DNA from: Mucilaginibacter sp. SJ
GTDB lineage: Bacteria; Bacteroidota; Bacteroidia; Sphingobacteriales; Sphingobacteriaceae
Reading direction: 5' to 3'
Assembly: GCF_028993635.1 (NCBI RefSeq)
Contig: NZ_CP118631.1
Span: forward strand, 310,001-374,000
DNA length: 64,000 bases
Positions within the stretch are counted from its first letter, which is position 1. Each line of letters begins with the position of its first letter. A model generated the notes under the pieces. The model searched no databases. It was not told the origin of the DNA and worked only from the letters and a program-made list of their open reading frames with translations. Shown here piece after piece: positions 1 through 9,422 of this stretch. The translations under genes were made by a program, and so were the position numbers.

Positions 1-2189
1 TTTTTATCTGGGTAAACCCAAATTTTCCAGTGATTAGTATAACCGGTATTGGCTATGCTTACAGTGATCAGTAATTCACAAGCCCGGTCGATTTTGCTGA
101 GATCTATTGAGAAACTTCCCGCAGAAGCGTTGCCAATAGCGATAAGCTGCCGGCCAAGCGAACCATGAAAATTAAACTGTTTATCCGTTGAAGCCGCTGA
201 CCAAAGCACTTCTCCGTTGATTTTACCATCACTGTAATTAGCGATTTCGGCAGTGGCATTAAAATGCTCATTATTGCTGTAAGCCGCTTTTTCAAAACGG
301 ATCAATGGCACCACTGGGCCACAGAATTTGCTAAAATCAGCCGGCGAAATCAGTCCTTTACTATCCCAGAAAGCATTTAAAATCCCAACGAGTGCTGTTC
401 CCTGCCCCGGAAAATCATGAAGGTCAAGCAATTGAAACCCGCCAACACCCTGGGTTTTCAACGCGCGTTCAATTTCTTCTTTGTAAAGCTGAACGGCCAG
501 TGTTCCGCTGGCTTTAAGGTAATCGGGAGCCAATCCAAGTATCCCTTTTTCGCGGAGGTTGTTCCGTACTGCCTCAAAGTTAGCTGGCCGCAAAACCCCG
601 GTATATTTTTTTATTTCTTCAAGATCCGGATAAACGGAATACTGGCCCACCTCGTGAATAATAAGGGGAACTGTTGTCCCTTCCAGCGCTTTACTGTAAT
701 CTGTCTTAAAATCGGGCGGGTTGGTGTTAAAAATACCCTGTCCCCGTACCCATCCTTTTTCCGTGTACTGGGTAATAAAATAATCATCGGCAGGCTCCGG
801 ATTTTTGCCATGCCCTTTTTGAAAACTGAAGGTGGTTGTGGTGTATAAATGCCGGTTGTCTTCCTGCTTTAACTTACGCACCAGCTTCTCCAGCCATCCA
901 AAATCGCCCTCCAGCTCATTACCCATGCTCCAAAAACAAAATGAAGGGTGGTTGCCATAATTCCGGATGATATTTTCGGCTTCCTGTTCCAGGTAAGTTA
1001 ATGTTTTGGGGTCTTTTCCCACGGTTAGCGCCCATAGTGGCAGCTCAACATGCAGGTAAAAACCCAGCGAGTCGGCTACCTGAAATGCTGCTTCGGGCGG
1101 GCACCATGAATGAAAGCGAAGATGGTTCAGCCCGTAAGCTTTAGCGGTCTTAAACACTTTCAGCCAGCCGGCTGCATTCATTGGTGGATGGCCTTCCAGC
1201 GGAAAAATATTGCATTCAAGCGTACCGCGCAGAAAAAGCGGACGACCATTGATACGAAGCTCGTTCCCGGTCGCGTTAATATCCCTGAAGCCAAAACTTT
1301 GAGTCCTGGCATCCAAAACTCGTCCCTTGCTGTCAATTACTTCCGTGCGAAGGCTGTATAGGCGCGGATGAAATTCGTCCCATGATTGCACCTCCGGAAC
1401 CTGGAGGTTAATTTCCTGCTGATCATGCTGAATAACGGTTGGGCTGGTTTGTTTAACGACCTTTTTTCCGGAAAGGAGGGAAGCCCGCAGATAAGTATCG
1501 CCACGATGGGAACCGCCCAGGCTGATAGCTGCCTTTACGCTGTGATTGGCCAGCGAGGAGTATACCTGTACCTGGTTAATAACTTGTTTGCCTATGTCGA
1601 TCAGCTGCATCTTTCCGATAACGCCGTTCCAAATGATCTGTGTACCGTCGGTGTAGGCATGGGCAAAGTCATTTACACTGATATCATGCTGCTTGCGATT
1701 ATCTACGCGAATGGTGATCACATGTTTACCTGCTGCCAGAGGGCCTAATTTGAAAACTTGTGGTGCAATCAGGCTTTCCTGTGTGCCGGCTGGTTTGCCA
1801 TCTATCCAGCAATCGGTTTTCCAGATCACCCGTTCAAGCGACAGCAGGACGTTGGCCATCCGGCTGGTTAGATTTATGCTGCGCTGGTACCAAACGGCAC
1901 CGGTGTACCTGTGTTTTCTGGACAGATGCAGCATGATGTCCTTGCTCAGCACAGTTGTATCCACCTTTACAGGCGCCCCGATACCGGCGTCATCTAAGGT
2001 GCCAGGCAGCCATATGCTGTTAGTAAATTGCTGTTGCTGCCAGTTCTGATCCAAACCTTTGCCCAGCGAATCGAGCCTGTACAGCCATTTGCCGGCAACC
2101 GGGATTGGTTTAACCTGCGCCGAAATGGTGGAACTTGCTACCAGCGCCGCGAGCAAGAAAAATGTTTTTTTTAAAGAATACTGCATCAT
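1..2189 (-). CDS. Glycoside hydrolase family 2 protein, 3' end outside window
   Basis: Probable secreted exo-acting GH2 glycosidase (beta-galactosidase, beta-glucuronidase or beta-mannosidase type; substrate not assignable). The frame stays open to base 1, so about 729 residues are visible and the C-terminus is missing. The start MMQYSLKKTFF leads into a signal peptide ending near ISAQ. A jelly-roll sugar-binding domain follows (WYQR, then RVIWKTDCWIDG), then an Ig-like domain, then the TIM barrel. The acid/base Glu is about residue 425 (WSMGNELEGDF) and the nucleophile Glu about residue 513 (PLIIHEVGQY). A beta-domain with YTNHWKIWVYP is at the left edge. The ATG overlaps the stop of the GH30 gene as ATGA, so the two are probably translationally coupled. 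It is the last visible gene of the susC-susD-GH30-GH2 operon. Family assignment is firm; specificity is open. Confidence 0.9.
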   Translation of the reverse strand, partial: MMQYSLKKTFFLLAALVASSTISAQVKPIPVAGKWLYRLDSLGKGLDQNWQQQQFTNSIWLPGTLDDAGIGAPVKVDTTVLSKDIMLHLSRKHRYTGAVWYQRSINLTSRMANVLLSLERVIWKTDCWIDGKPAGTQESLIAPQVFKLGPLAAGKHVITIRVDNRKQHDISVNDFAHAYTDGTQIIWNGVIGKMQLIDIGKQVINQVQVYSSLANHSVKAAISLGGSHRGDTYLRASLLSGKKVVKQTSPTVIQHDQQEINLQVPEVQSWDEFHPRLYSLRTEVIDSKGRVLDARTQSFGFRDINATGNELRINGRPLFLRGTLECNIFPLEGHPPMNAAGWLKVFKTAKAYGLNHLRFHSWCPPEAAFQVADSLGFYLHVELPLWALTVGKDPKTLTYLEQEAENIIRNYGNHPSFCFWSMGNELEGDFGWLEKLVRKLKQEDNRHLYTTTTFSFQKGHGKNPEPADDYFITQYTEKGWVRGQGIFNTNPPDFKTDYSKALEGTTVPLIIHEVGQYSVYPDLEEIKKYTGVLRPANFEAVRNNLREKGILGLAPDYLKASGTLAVQLYKEEIERALKTQGVGGFQLLDLHDFPGQGTALVGILNAFWDSKGLISPADFSKFCGPVVPLIRFEKAAYSNNEHFNATAEIANYSDGKINGEVLWSAASTDKQFNFHGSLGRQLIAIGNASAGSFSIDLSKIDRACELLITVSIANTGYTNHWKIWVYPDK

Positions 2190-3832
2190 TGATAGTGAGC
2201 GGTTAAAGTAGTAACAGAACGGGGCTCAAGTGTTATTGTCCCGACGGGAGTTGTTGATTTTTTAAGATTTTTGAGAGCTGTTGTGGTGTACATATCAAAT
2301 GTATTTCCGGCCAATTGTGAACCACCCGGATCAACCGTGTATTGTTTGCTTTCGGTACTCATATTTATCAGCACAATAACCAATTGTTTTGAAGCGAGAT
2401 CTTTGTATGCGGAAACCATTTGTGTTCCTGTTGCCAGTACAGGATCGGTAATATCGCTTAATGCTGCATTTATGCGGATCATCCCCGGCCTGATAAACCG
2501 CGAATAATTTCCCAAACACCACAATTGTTTTGAATCACTAACCAGGCCATTGGTTTTCATGCTGTTCAGGTCATATCCACCAGATGGGTCGTTAATGTAT
2601 ACAAGCCCGTCACTATAATTATAAGTATCAACGGCAAGCCACCACTGCCATGAAGTTACATTGGCCACCGTAAGGTCATGATGAATAACTTTGGCCACAT
2701 ACAAGCCGTAATCAATACCGGTATTTTTCGGGTACCCATTCAATAGACCACAAATATCGCCTAATATACCAAACTCTGACTGCCAAAGATGAAGACTTGG
2801 GTCAACAGCCTTTTGCTTATCTGCCGCGTGTTGCCGGTAACTGATCAAATCGGCGCCCGGACAGGTAGTAAAATAACTGTGTGCTGATAGTAAGTGCTCC
2901 ATCGAAGGGACATCGCCTATATAATTAGCGGAGCTTTTGTTAAAGAATTGGTTGAGCTGATCGCCGCGGCCATCACTGTTGTTAGCATCCAGCGAATTCC
3001 ATTGATTGGCTTCACCAACACATATCGTAGTTGCTAAGCCGGCAGCTTTCATCTTCGGGCCCAACAGGCGTATAAAGTCTGCAATTTCAGCATTGGTAGC
3101 ACCAGTGCCTTCCTGCGATGGATTTTCTCCCCAATTCCACTGGGGTTCATTAAAGGGGCTGAGATAATTAAAAGGGGTACTGCTTGATTCAAAATGCTTT
3201 AAAACGCTAACCAGAAAATCTGCAAAAGCATTTTTCTTGCTTTCTGTCAGGTTCAGATGACTGTTAGCTAAACCATAAGCTTTATTATTTTGCGTGAACT
3301 GTACCGGTGGCGAAACAGAAAATGCCAGGAAGTTTTTTACACCGCGTGCTTTCGCTGCCGACAGGAACCATTGCTGGCCTGCTTGTTTGTTCCAGTTATA
3401 ATTATTATTTGCATCCAGAAAGCATTCTTCCCGGCGAAACTCATCCGGTATTCCGCTATCCGCACCTTGTTCATAGCTCCCGGCGCCGATGTTGAAGCGC
3501 CAAAGCGTAAGGCCAATACCTTTGGGATTGCCCTGCTGGTCGGCTTCCATGCTGAACAGGTAATCAGCAATCTGATTTTTTTTGGTAACATCATTCCACT
3601 TTCCGATGAATTTGGTTGTCCAGCAATCAGAGGCACCAAAGCTTTGCATCGTTTGCTGCTCATTTCCCAGATTGATAGTGATGCGGGCCGGGCCGGTATT
3701 GCATGTATTAACGCCATTAACGATGCAACCGTCGTTTCCTTTTTTAATTCCTGTTTTTTTAGCGCAGCTGAATGAGTTTGATACCCCCAGCATTACCATG
3801 AACAGCAGTGCTGATCGCAAATTTATTTTCAT
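2186..3832 (-). CDS. Glycoside hydrolase family 30 lipoprotein
   Basis: 548-residue GH30 retaining glycosidase. The N-terminus has a lipoprotein signal with a lipobox ending at Cys23 (SNSFSC), so it is probably surface- or periplasm-anchored. The (beta/alpha)8 barrel shows the acid/base Glu229 in SPFNEPQWNWG and the nucleophile Glu353 in LWQSEFGILGD, with the family's side beta-domain at the C-terminus (roughly residues 440-548, ending in LEPRSVTTLT). GH30 members act on beta-1,6-glucan, beta-1,6-galactan, glucuronoxylan or xylo-oligosaccharides. The EGTGATNAE segment after the acid/base is reminiscent of the galactanase/xylosidase branches, but I cannot assign one. It lies 40 bp behind susD, past a strong palindrome, and shares ATGA with the downstream GH2 gene. 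Its place in the operon implies co-action with the SusCD transporter. Confidence 0.9.
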   Translation of the reverse strand: MKINLRSALLFMVMLGVSNSFSCAKKTGIKKGNDGCIVNGVNTCNTGPARITINLGNEQQTMQSFGASDCWTTKFIGKWNDVTKKNQIADYLFSMEADQQGNPKGIGLTLWRFNIGAGSYEQGADSGIPDEFRREECFLDANNNYNWNKQAGQQWFLSAAKARGVKNFLAFSVSPPVQFTQNNKAYGLANSHLNLTESKKNAFADFLVSVLKHFESSSTPFNYLSPFNEPQWNWGENPSQEGTGATNAEIADFIRLLGPKMKAAGLATTICVGEANQWNSLDANNSDGRGDQLNQFFNKSSANYIGDVPSMEHLLSAHSYFTTCPGADLISYRQHAADKQKAVDPSLHLWQSEFGILGDICGLLNGYPKNTGIDYGLYVAKVIHHDLTVANVTSWQWWLAVDTYNYSDGLVYINDPSGGYDLNSMKTNGLVSDSKQLWCLGNYSRFIRPGMIRINAALSDITDPVLATGTQMVSAYKDLASKQLVIVLINMSTESKQYTVDPGGSQLAGNTFDMYTTTALKNLKKSTTPVGTITLEPRSVTTLTAHYQ

Positions 3833-3845
3833 AATAGTTATTTAA

Positions 3846-3867
3846 AGCCGCCGGCATGCCGGCGGCT
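3846..3867 (-). promoter_or_regulatory. Perfect intercistronic palindrome between susD and GH30
   Basis: A 22-nt perfect palindrome, arm AGCCGCCGGCA followed directly by its reverse complement, fills the gap between the susD stop and the GH30 start. In RNA it would form a GC-rich hairpin. There is no T-run, so it is more likely an mRNA-stabilising or attenuating element that keeps susCD transcript above the glycosidase transcript than a full terminator. The function is inferred. Confidence 0.6.
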
Positions 3868-3872
3868 ATCTG

Positions 3873-5438
3873 CTAATATCCCGGATTTTGTGTGATCTTT
3901 CCGTTTGAGGCAATAATTTCCTTTGATGGGATAGGCCATAAATTATGTGTTCCTGCAATAAAATTAGCACCCTTATTTTGAGGCTCGTTCAGGTTCTTAG
4001 TTTCATATGGGTCTTTGCTTTGTTGCGTATTGTATTTAACAAAGCTTCCGTTCGGTCCCAAAATACTATTGATCACCGGTTGTCCGCTTTGATCTTTCCA
4101 TCGCCTGATGTCATACAAACGATCTCCTTCCAGGGCCATTTCGAGCCTGCGCTCCAACCGCACAGCGTTGATGAGGTTCCAGCCGGTAAGTGTCATATCG
4201 GTAGTGAGGCCAACGCGGTTCCTAACCGTGCGCATCGACTGTAAAGCCTGGGCCGACTGCTGCTGCATAGCGGCAGCTTCAGCATTCATCAGGTAAACGT
4301 CTGCCAGCCTCAGGTAAATATGATCTTTTGAAAAGCGGCCGTTCGGTGTTCTTTCACCGCGAGGTACATACACTTTTCGGTTGTACCTGGCAGATTTACA
4401 TTGTGCCGGATTGGCATTGAATGAAGTATTGGCCGGATCGCCTGCAACCGGGAAGCCCTGGCGCATGATCGTCCAGTTTAACCTTACACTGTCTGCCTGC
4501 GATTTAAAGGCATTTTCAAGATCGCTGGTTGGTGTAAAATATCCCCATCCGCCTTCGGTCCCCGGCATGGAGGTGGTAGGGAAAATGTTGCCCAGGTTTG
4601 GGTATTGGGTAGAATACTGGTACTGTATTTCAAAAATAGACTCAGGTCCGTTATGATTAGTTGTTTGCCATATATTACCAAAAAACGTTTCCAGGTTGTA
4701 TTCACCAGAGCTGATGATCTGGCTGGTGAGGTTTTGTGCTCCTGCCCAATCTTCGGTATACAGGTCGATCTTGGCCAGCAGTGCCTGCGCAGCTCCCTTT
4801 GATACGCGGAACTTATCTGTGGCGCTATACTGTGATTTATTCGGTAAAATGCCAATAGCACTATTAAGATCTTGTTTAATGAAATTGTACACATCGGCGG
4901 CGCTGGTCCTGCTGTAGGTATTTTCCTGAGGGCCCAGTGTCTTAGTGATCAGCGGAATCCCGCCCCAATTTCTTACCAGCTCAAAATATTGGAAAGCCCG
5001 CAGAAACTTGATCTCGGCGATAAGCTTCTGTTTGGTAGCGTCGTCAATCTGCGATTTCTGAATGCCTTCAATGGTAGCATTGAAAATATAAATGCTTTTG
5101 TAGATTTCGATCCAGTGCGCCTCAATACGATCATTTTCGGCATTTAACGTGTAGTGCGCAGCCTGTACTGCCGTGCCTTGCCCTCCGTTGATACCGATCC
5201 ATTCATTATCGGAGGCGGCCTCGCCGCCTACTTGCTTCCACCATTGCGTCTGCCACCAGTCGTCAAAGTCAATGTATTTGTAGCAAGCAATCGTTGCGCC
5301 ACTGGCTTCATCAACTGTATTATAAAAAGTATTGGCCTGTATAGCGTTACCATAAGGTTCCTGATCCAGGAAAGTCTTTTTGCAAGCGCTCATGCCGGCA
5401 ATAACCAGTACGAGCAATATATATTTCAAGTGTTTCAT
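3873..5438 (-). CDS. SusD/RagB family nutrient-binding lipoprotein
   Basis: 521-residue SusD-like outer-surface glycan-binding lipoprotein. Lipobox GMSAC with Cys19; mature start CKKTFLDQEPYG is the classic SusD opening. The helical TPR-like scaffold (KFLRAFQYFELVRNWGGIPLI) and the C-terminal family signature (RLERRLEMALEGDRLYDIRRW, ending in LWPIPSKEIIASNGKITQNPGY) are all present and the length is normal. It forms the lid of the SusC pore and presents oligosaccharide for uptake. It lies 19 bp after the susC stop in one operon. The ligand cannot be read from sequence; the GH30 and GH2 genes behind it suggest a beta-linked side-chain or backbone glycan. Confidence 0.95.
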   Translation of the reverse strand: MKHLKYILLVLVIAGMSACKKTFLDQEPYGNAIQANTFYNTVDEASGATIACYKYIDFDDWWQTQWWKQVGGEAASDNEWIGINGGQGTAVQAAHYTLNAENDRIEAHWIEIYKSIYIFNATIEGIQKSQIDDATKQKLIAEIKFLRAFQYFELVRNWGGIPLITKTLGPQENTYSRTSAADVYNFIKQDLNSAIGILPNKSQYSATDKFRVSKGAAQALLAKIDLYTEDWAGAQNLTSQIISSGEYNLETFFGNIWQTTNHNGPESIFEIQYQYSTQYPNLGNIFPTTSMPGTEGGWGYFTPTSDLENAFKSQADSVRLNWTIMRQGFPVAGDPANTSFNANPAQCKSARYNRKVYVPRGERTPNGRFSKDHIYLRLADVYLMNAEAAAMQQQSAQALQSMRTVRNRVGLTTDMTLTGWNLINAVRLERRLEMALEGDRLYDIRRWKDQSGQPVINSILGPNGSFVKYNTQQSKDPYETKNLNEPQNKGANFIAGTHNLWPIPSKEIIASNGKITQNPGY

Positions 5439-5457
5439 TGTTGTTTACTGCTAAGTC

Positions 5458-8400
5458 TTAAAAATTCGCGTTAAATCCGATATTGAAGAATTTGGGGATC
5501 GGGTTCTGTCCGTTGTCAATGCCATACCTCAGTACACCCGCAAATGGGACTTCAGGGTTTAATCCGTCATATTTGGTAATGGTGAAGAGGTTTTGAGCAG
5601 ATACGTAAATCCGTACCTTAGCCCGGCCGCCCAAGGCCTTTTCAGGCACAGTGTAACCGAGTTGCAATAATTTATTGCGTACATAGGTGCCTTCTTTAAT
5701 AAAGAAACTGGAGTTTTTAGAGAAATTGCCGTTTGGATCACTCAAACTCAGCACAGGATAACTGTTCGTGCTGCCCGGACCGGTCCAAAATTTATTTTCT
5801 TTACCGCTGATGAAGTTATACCCGTAGATGGGGTTCATCCTTACCAGGTAATCATCAGCTACCTTATTGCCAAAGGACCCATAAAATTCCATACGGAAAT
5901 CAAAGCCATGGTAAGAAGCCTGAAGGTTTAAGCCCGATGATAATTTAGGATATGGATTTCCGATCGACGTCCGGTCGTTCAAATCGATGGTATTATCGCC
6001 GTTAACGTTCGCGTACATAAAATCGCCGGGCCTCGCATTAGGCTGCAATACAGTGCCGTTCGGGCTTTTATAGTTCTGTACGTCCTGGGCTGTTTGGAAA
6101 ACACCGAGTACCTTATAACCGTAATAGCCGCCTAAAATATCACCTGCAGCGGTTTTGGTCCTCCGGGTAGACTGAAATACGTCATTGGATATTTCGTCAT
6201 ATAGGATCTGTCCCTTCAGGTCGACCGCTTTGGAAAGGAAATGCTGTACCGTGAGGCTGATACCGAAAGAAACACCACCGATTTTGTCTTTATAATTGAT
6301 GGCTGCTTCCCAACCGCTGGTACGCATGGTACCTACGTTAGTATAAACTGTTGGGATATATCCCTGCGGATAGCCCAGCGAGGGTTGTACCGGGAGGTAA
6401 AGCAACATGTCTTTAGGTGAGCGCCAGTATTTATCTGCGGTTATGGATAATTTATTATTGAAGAAGTCCGCATCAAAGCCGATGGTCACGTCCTGTGTTG
6501 TTTCCCACTTGATATTTGGGTCGGGTACATTGGATGGAACATAGCCATAAACCCGGCTGTTTGCGCCATTGATATAGTCTGATAAGCCCAGAGTACTTTC
6601 ATAAGCGCCCGGCGAGCCTGGTAAATTGCCCCCTACACGGCCAAATGATCCGCGCAACTTTAGGTAGTTCAGCCATTTGATGTTCTTCATAAATGATTCG
6701 TTTGAAATCACATAAGCGCCTGAAACGGTTGGAAAATAACCCCAGCGGTTGGCGGGCGATAACATCGATGAACCATCTGCCCGGAAAGAGCCCGCAATGA
6801 AATAAGTTTCATTAAAATCATAAGATACGCGGGCAAAGTAAGAGCTCATTTTACCGAAGGGGCCCGCGCCGGGTTGATGAGAGCCGGATCCGTCGGCAAG
6901 CGTTGCACCGGCAGAAATGTAGTGATAAGGCTCCGCATCATAAGGAACATCCTGGCGGTACACGTAAGTGTTATTATACGTATAGTTATCGGCAGACTGG
7001 CCTATCAAAACATTGTAATGATGCTTGTTGATACTTCCGATATAATTGATGGTATTATCCAGTTGCCAGCGGTAGTTGATCATCGAGTTTTGGGATGCGC
7101 CTGATATATCACTGCGGTCTTGTGGATCGATGTAGTATTTAGGCTGGTAATTAGTCTGGTTTATTGAGTTATAAAAGCCGGAAATACTGCTTCTTAACGT
7201 CAGGCCTTTAATTGGTTTGATTTCAAGATAGGAGGAACCCTGTGTGCCGAATAATCGTGATTGGTTAAAATCACGGGCCATGGCAGCCAGGGGATTATTG
7301 ATATTATTAAAATTGGAACGCGTAAACTGGCTGTAAACCGGGTTATAGGCAGTGAAGCTCCAGCTGGGATTGGTTGCTGCATACGCATTAACAGCCGTTT
7401 GCGTCTCCGCGGCAGACCTGGTTGCCGCTACGTTGGGTGCAATGGACATGATGTTGAACAGGCTTGTGCCGCCACCGTCGCCATATCGCTCCATGCGCGG
7501 TGCAAGGCTAACACCAAATTTGAATACTTTTGAAATTTCGTAATCGATGTTGAACCTGGTGGTGATTTTTTGATAGTCGGCAGTACCGCGCTGTGCTGCA
7601 AAATTGCTGGTTTGATCAAAATACCCGGCGCTTCCATAAAAGGTGAGCCCGTTTTTTGATCCGGATGCGCTGACATTATAGTTGTGGGTGTAAGCTTTTT
7701 TGGTTGCCTCATTCCACCAATCAGTATTAACTCCTGTCACCGCGCCATTGGCCGGAAGGGTTTGGTTGTTATTGGCATAGATCTGGCGGTAATGGCTTAC
7801 AAACTCGTCTGTCTGTGCAAGTTTCGGGTTCACCCAATAGTTCATGCCCGAAGTTCCGTTAAAATTGATCTGCGTTTTCTCTTTCCCTCTTTTTGTGGTA
7901 ACCAGCAAAACACCGGCTCCGCCACGGGAACCATAAATAGCAGTAGCTGCCGCATCTTTCAGCACGTCGATCTTGTCAATATCTGACGGGTTAATGTCAT
8001 TAAGGCCGCCGAATGAGGTGATCACGCCGTCAACAACAATGAGCGGATCGCTGGACCCTGTGATTGTGGAGAAGCCCCTGATCAGTAGCTTCGGTTGCGC
8101 GCCGGGATTGCCGCCCCCCTGAAATACCTGCAATCCTGGTACTTTACCTTGAATAGCATCTGCAACATTACTGGTGGTGGTTGGGGCAATGTCTTTAGTC
8201 CCGACAGAGGACACCGCTGTAGTTACGCTTTTGCGGGTAATGGTTTGGTATCCAATTACCACGGCCTCATTAAGCTGATTGTCGGCAGGGTTAAGTGTTA
8301 CCTCATAAGTTTCCCTGTCATCCACCGGAACCTCTTTGGCCTGGAAACCAAGGTAAGAAAATACCAGTATGTCACCTTTGCTTGCTCTGATCTGGAACTG

Positions 8401-8574
8401 ACCGGCCGCGTCGGTTACAGAACCGGTTTTTGTGCCCTTAAGCAAAATGCTTACGCCAATAAGCGTTTGATGCGTGTTATCTGTTACACGTCCTTTTACG
8501 GCTTTGGTTTGGGCGAAAACCAGGCTGTAAAGTGGTAACAATAACACTAATGTTAGTGTAAATTTTGTTCTCAT
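5458..8574 (-). CDS. SusC/RagA family TonB-linked outer membrane transporter
   Basis: TonB-dependent outer-membrane pore that imports oligosaccharides with its SusD partner. The ATG giving MRTKFTLTLVLLL is preferred over a non-ATG start 45 bp upstream because it begins the signal peptide directly (cleavage near VFAQ). This leaves 1038 residues. Order: carboxypeptidase-like regulatory domain (KGRVTDNTHQTLIGVSILLKG), TonB-box/plug start (VVIGYQTITRKSVTTAV), plug with the SusC signature (LLIRGFSTITGSSDPLIVVDGV, then LKDAAATAIYGSRGGAGVLL), then a 22-strand-type barrel ending in FFNIGFNANF. First gene of the operon; divergent from the AraC regulator 850 bp away. No secretin/STN domain or anti-sigma partner is visible, so control is probably by the AraC protein. 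Confidence 0.96.
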   Translation of the reverse strand: MRTKFTLTLVLLLPLYSLVFAQTKAVKGRVTDNTHQTLIGVSILLKGTKTGSVTDAAGQFQIRASKGDILVFSYLGFQAKEVPVDDRETYEVTLNPADNQLNEAVVIGYQTITRKSVTTAVSSVGTKDIAPTTTSNVADAIQGKVPGLQVFQGGGNPGAQPKLLIRGFSTITGSSDPLIVVDGVITSFGGLNDINPSDIDKIDVLKDAAATAIYGSRGGAGVLLVTTKRGKEKTQINFNGTSGMNYWVNPKLAQTDEFVSHYRQIYANNNQTLPANGAVTGVNTDWWNEATKKAYTHNYNVSASGSKNGLTFYGSAGYFDQTSNFAAQRGTADYQKITTRFNIDYEISKVFKFGVSLAPRMERYGDGGGTSLFNIMSIAPNVAATRSAAETQTAVNAYAATNPSWSFTAYNPVYSQFTRSNFNNINNPLAAMARDFNQSRLFGTQGSSYLEIKPIKGLTLRSSISGFYNSINQTNYQPKYYIDPQDRSDISGASQNSMINYRWQLDNTINYIGSINKHHYNVLIGQSADNYTYNNTYVYRQDVPYDAEPYHYISAGATLADGSGSHQPGAGPFGKMSSYFARVSYDFNETYFIAGSFRADGSSMLSPANRWGYFPTVSGAYVISNESFMKNIKWLNYLKLRGSFGRVGGNLPGSPGAYESTLGLSDYINGANSRVYGYVPSNVPDPNIKWETTQDVTIGFDADFFNNKLSITADKYWRSPKDMLLYLPVQPSLGYPQGYIPTVYTNVGTMRTSGWEAAINYKDKIGGVSFGISLTVQHFLSKAVDLKGQILYDEISNDVFQSTRRTKTAAGDILGGYYGYKVLGVFQTAQDVQNYKSPNGTVLQPNARPGDFMYANVNGDNTIDLNDRTSIGNPYPKLSSGLNLQASYHGFDFRMEFYGSFGNKVADDYLVRMNPIYGYNFISGKENKFWTGPGSTNSYPVLSLSDPNGNFSKNSSFFIKEGTYVRNKLLQLGYTVPEKALGGRAKVRIYVSAQNLFTITKYDGLNPEVPFAGVLRYGIDNGQNPIPKFFNIGFNANF

Positions 8575-9422
8575 AATTGGGTTATTTAGGGTTATTAAGG
8601 ATGACAAATCTAATGGCAATCGGATCGTTGAGTATAGACGATATGATGTAATACATGGACAATATTCTGATTGGTGTTGTATTTATCCGTTTTGCCGCCT
8701 ATTGGGTAATGAAAACCTATGCCTTTTTTTCGCCATTTGGAGCCATATGGTGTTATTTTATTCTTTTAGTTAAAAAACGGAAGGCGGGCATTCATGAGGT
8801 TGGTTATTCTATATGGATAATTTTACTATTTAATTATAGGGTATACCAGGGCCTTTTGAATGTGACATTGATTAAAATGAATGCGTAGTGGCGCATTAAA
8901 TTATAGGAAGGAGAAAATTGAAGGGAATGAAACAAATGTTAAATGATTTCAGTTCGTCCTGTTTGATAAAAAGCACAAAAGTTTGCCATAAATAGCCGAA
9001 TCAGGGGTACTCATCAGGCTTGTTTCTTATAAAAGCCTGACCTTATTTTCGCAATGAACGTAAAGTGTTTTAGCGTTCCGGCGATAGTTATATAGTCCAT
9101 GTTTTTAATTTTTTCATCTATATAGAATGCCCTGTTATTAAATATTTTTGTGAATATCAATGTTGAGCGACTAACAATTACCGATTGAAATCAATGAACA
9201 TCAAACTCTATGTATATCGTAAATAAAAGATGGGATAGGGGAGTATTTTAAAAAATAATAATTTAATGGATTTATGAAATTCAGCCGTTCAGAAATTTTA
9301 CTTTTAATGTCAGTATCCGACATTGATAACGGCTGTGGCAAAACAGTATCTATTCGCCTTTTAACACAGCATGTCTGCATTCGCAAACATGTGTAACCCG
9401 CGATAGGATTTAACTAAATCAA
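8575..9422. other. 848-bp divergent intergenic region between susC and the AraC regulator
   Basis: AT-rich regulatory space. A 77-codon frame at 8655-8888 has no recognisable features and I do not call it. At 8605-8612 the minus strand reads TAGATTTG, an exact TAnnTTTG -7 element about 31 bp before the susC start, but no convincing -33 TTTG lies 19-21 bp further out. At 9014-9040 an 8-bp stem (TCAGGCTT / AAGCCTGA) with an 11-nt loop could be a terminator or regulator site. No further genes seen. Confidence 0.5.
8605..8612 (-). promoter_or_regulatory. Candidate -7 element for the susC operon
   Basis: Minus strand TAGATTTG matches the Bacteroidota -7 consensus TAnnTTTG. It would place the transcription start roughly 20-25 bp before the susC ATG. 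The -33 element is not convincing, so activation by the neighbouring AraC regulator is a reasonable inference. Confidence 0.3.

Noticed and set aside
417..848. 143-codon plus-strand frame
   Set aside because: Opposite the GH2 catalytic barrel, which reads through without a stop to the window edge.
3290..3775. 161-codon frame opposite GH30
   Set aside because: Antisense shadow of a gene with both catalytic glutamates intact.
8655..8888. 77-codon plus-strand frame in the susC-AraC intergenic region
   Set aside because: Hydrophobic, AT-rich, no recognisable feature, and within a regulatory region; not enough support for a gene.
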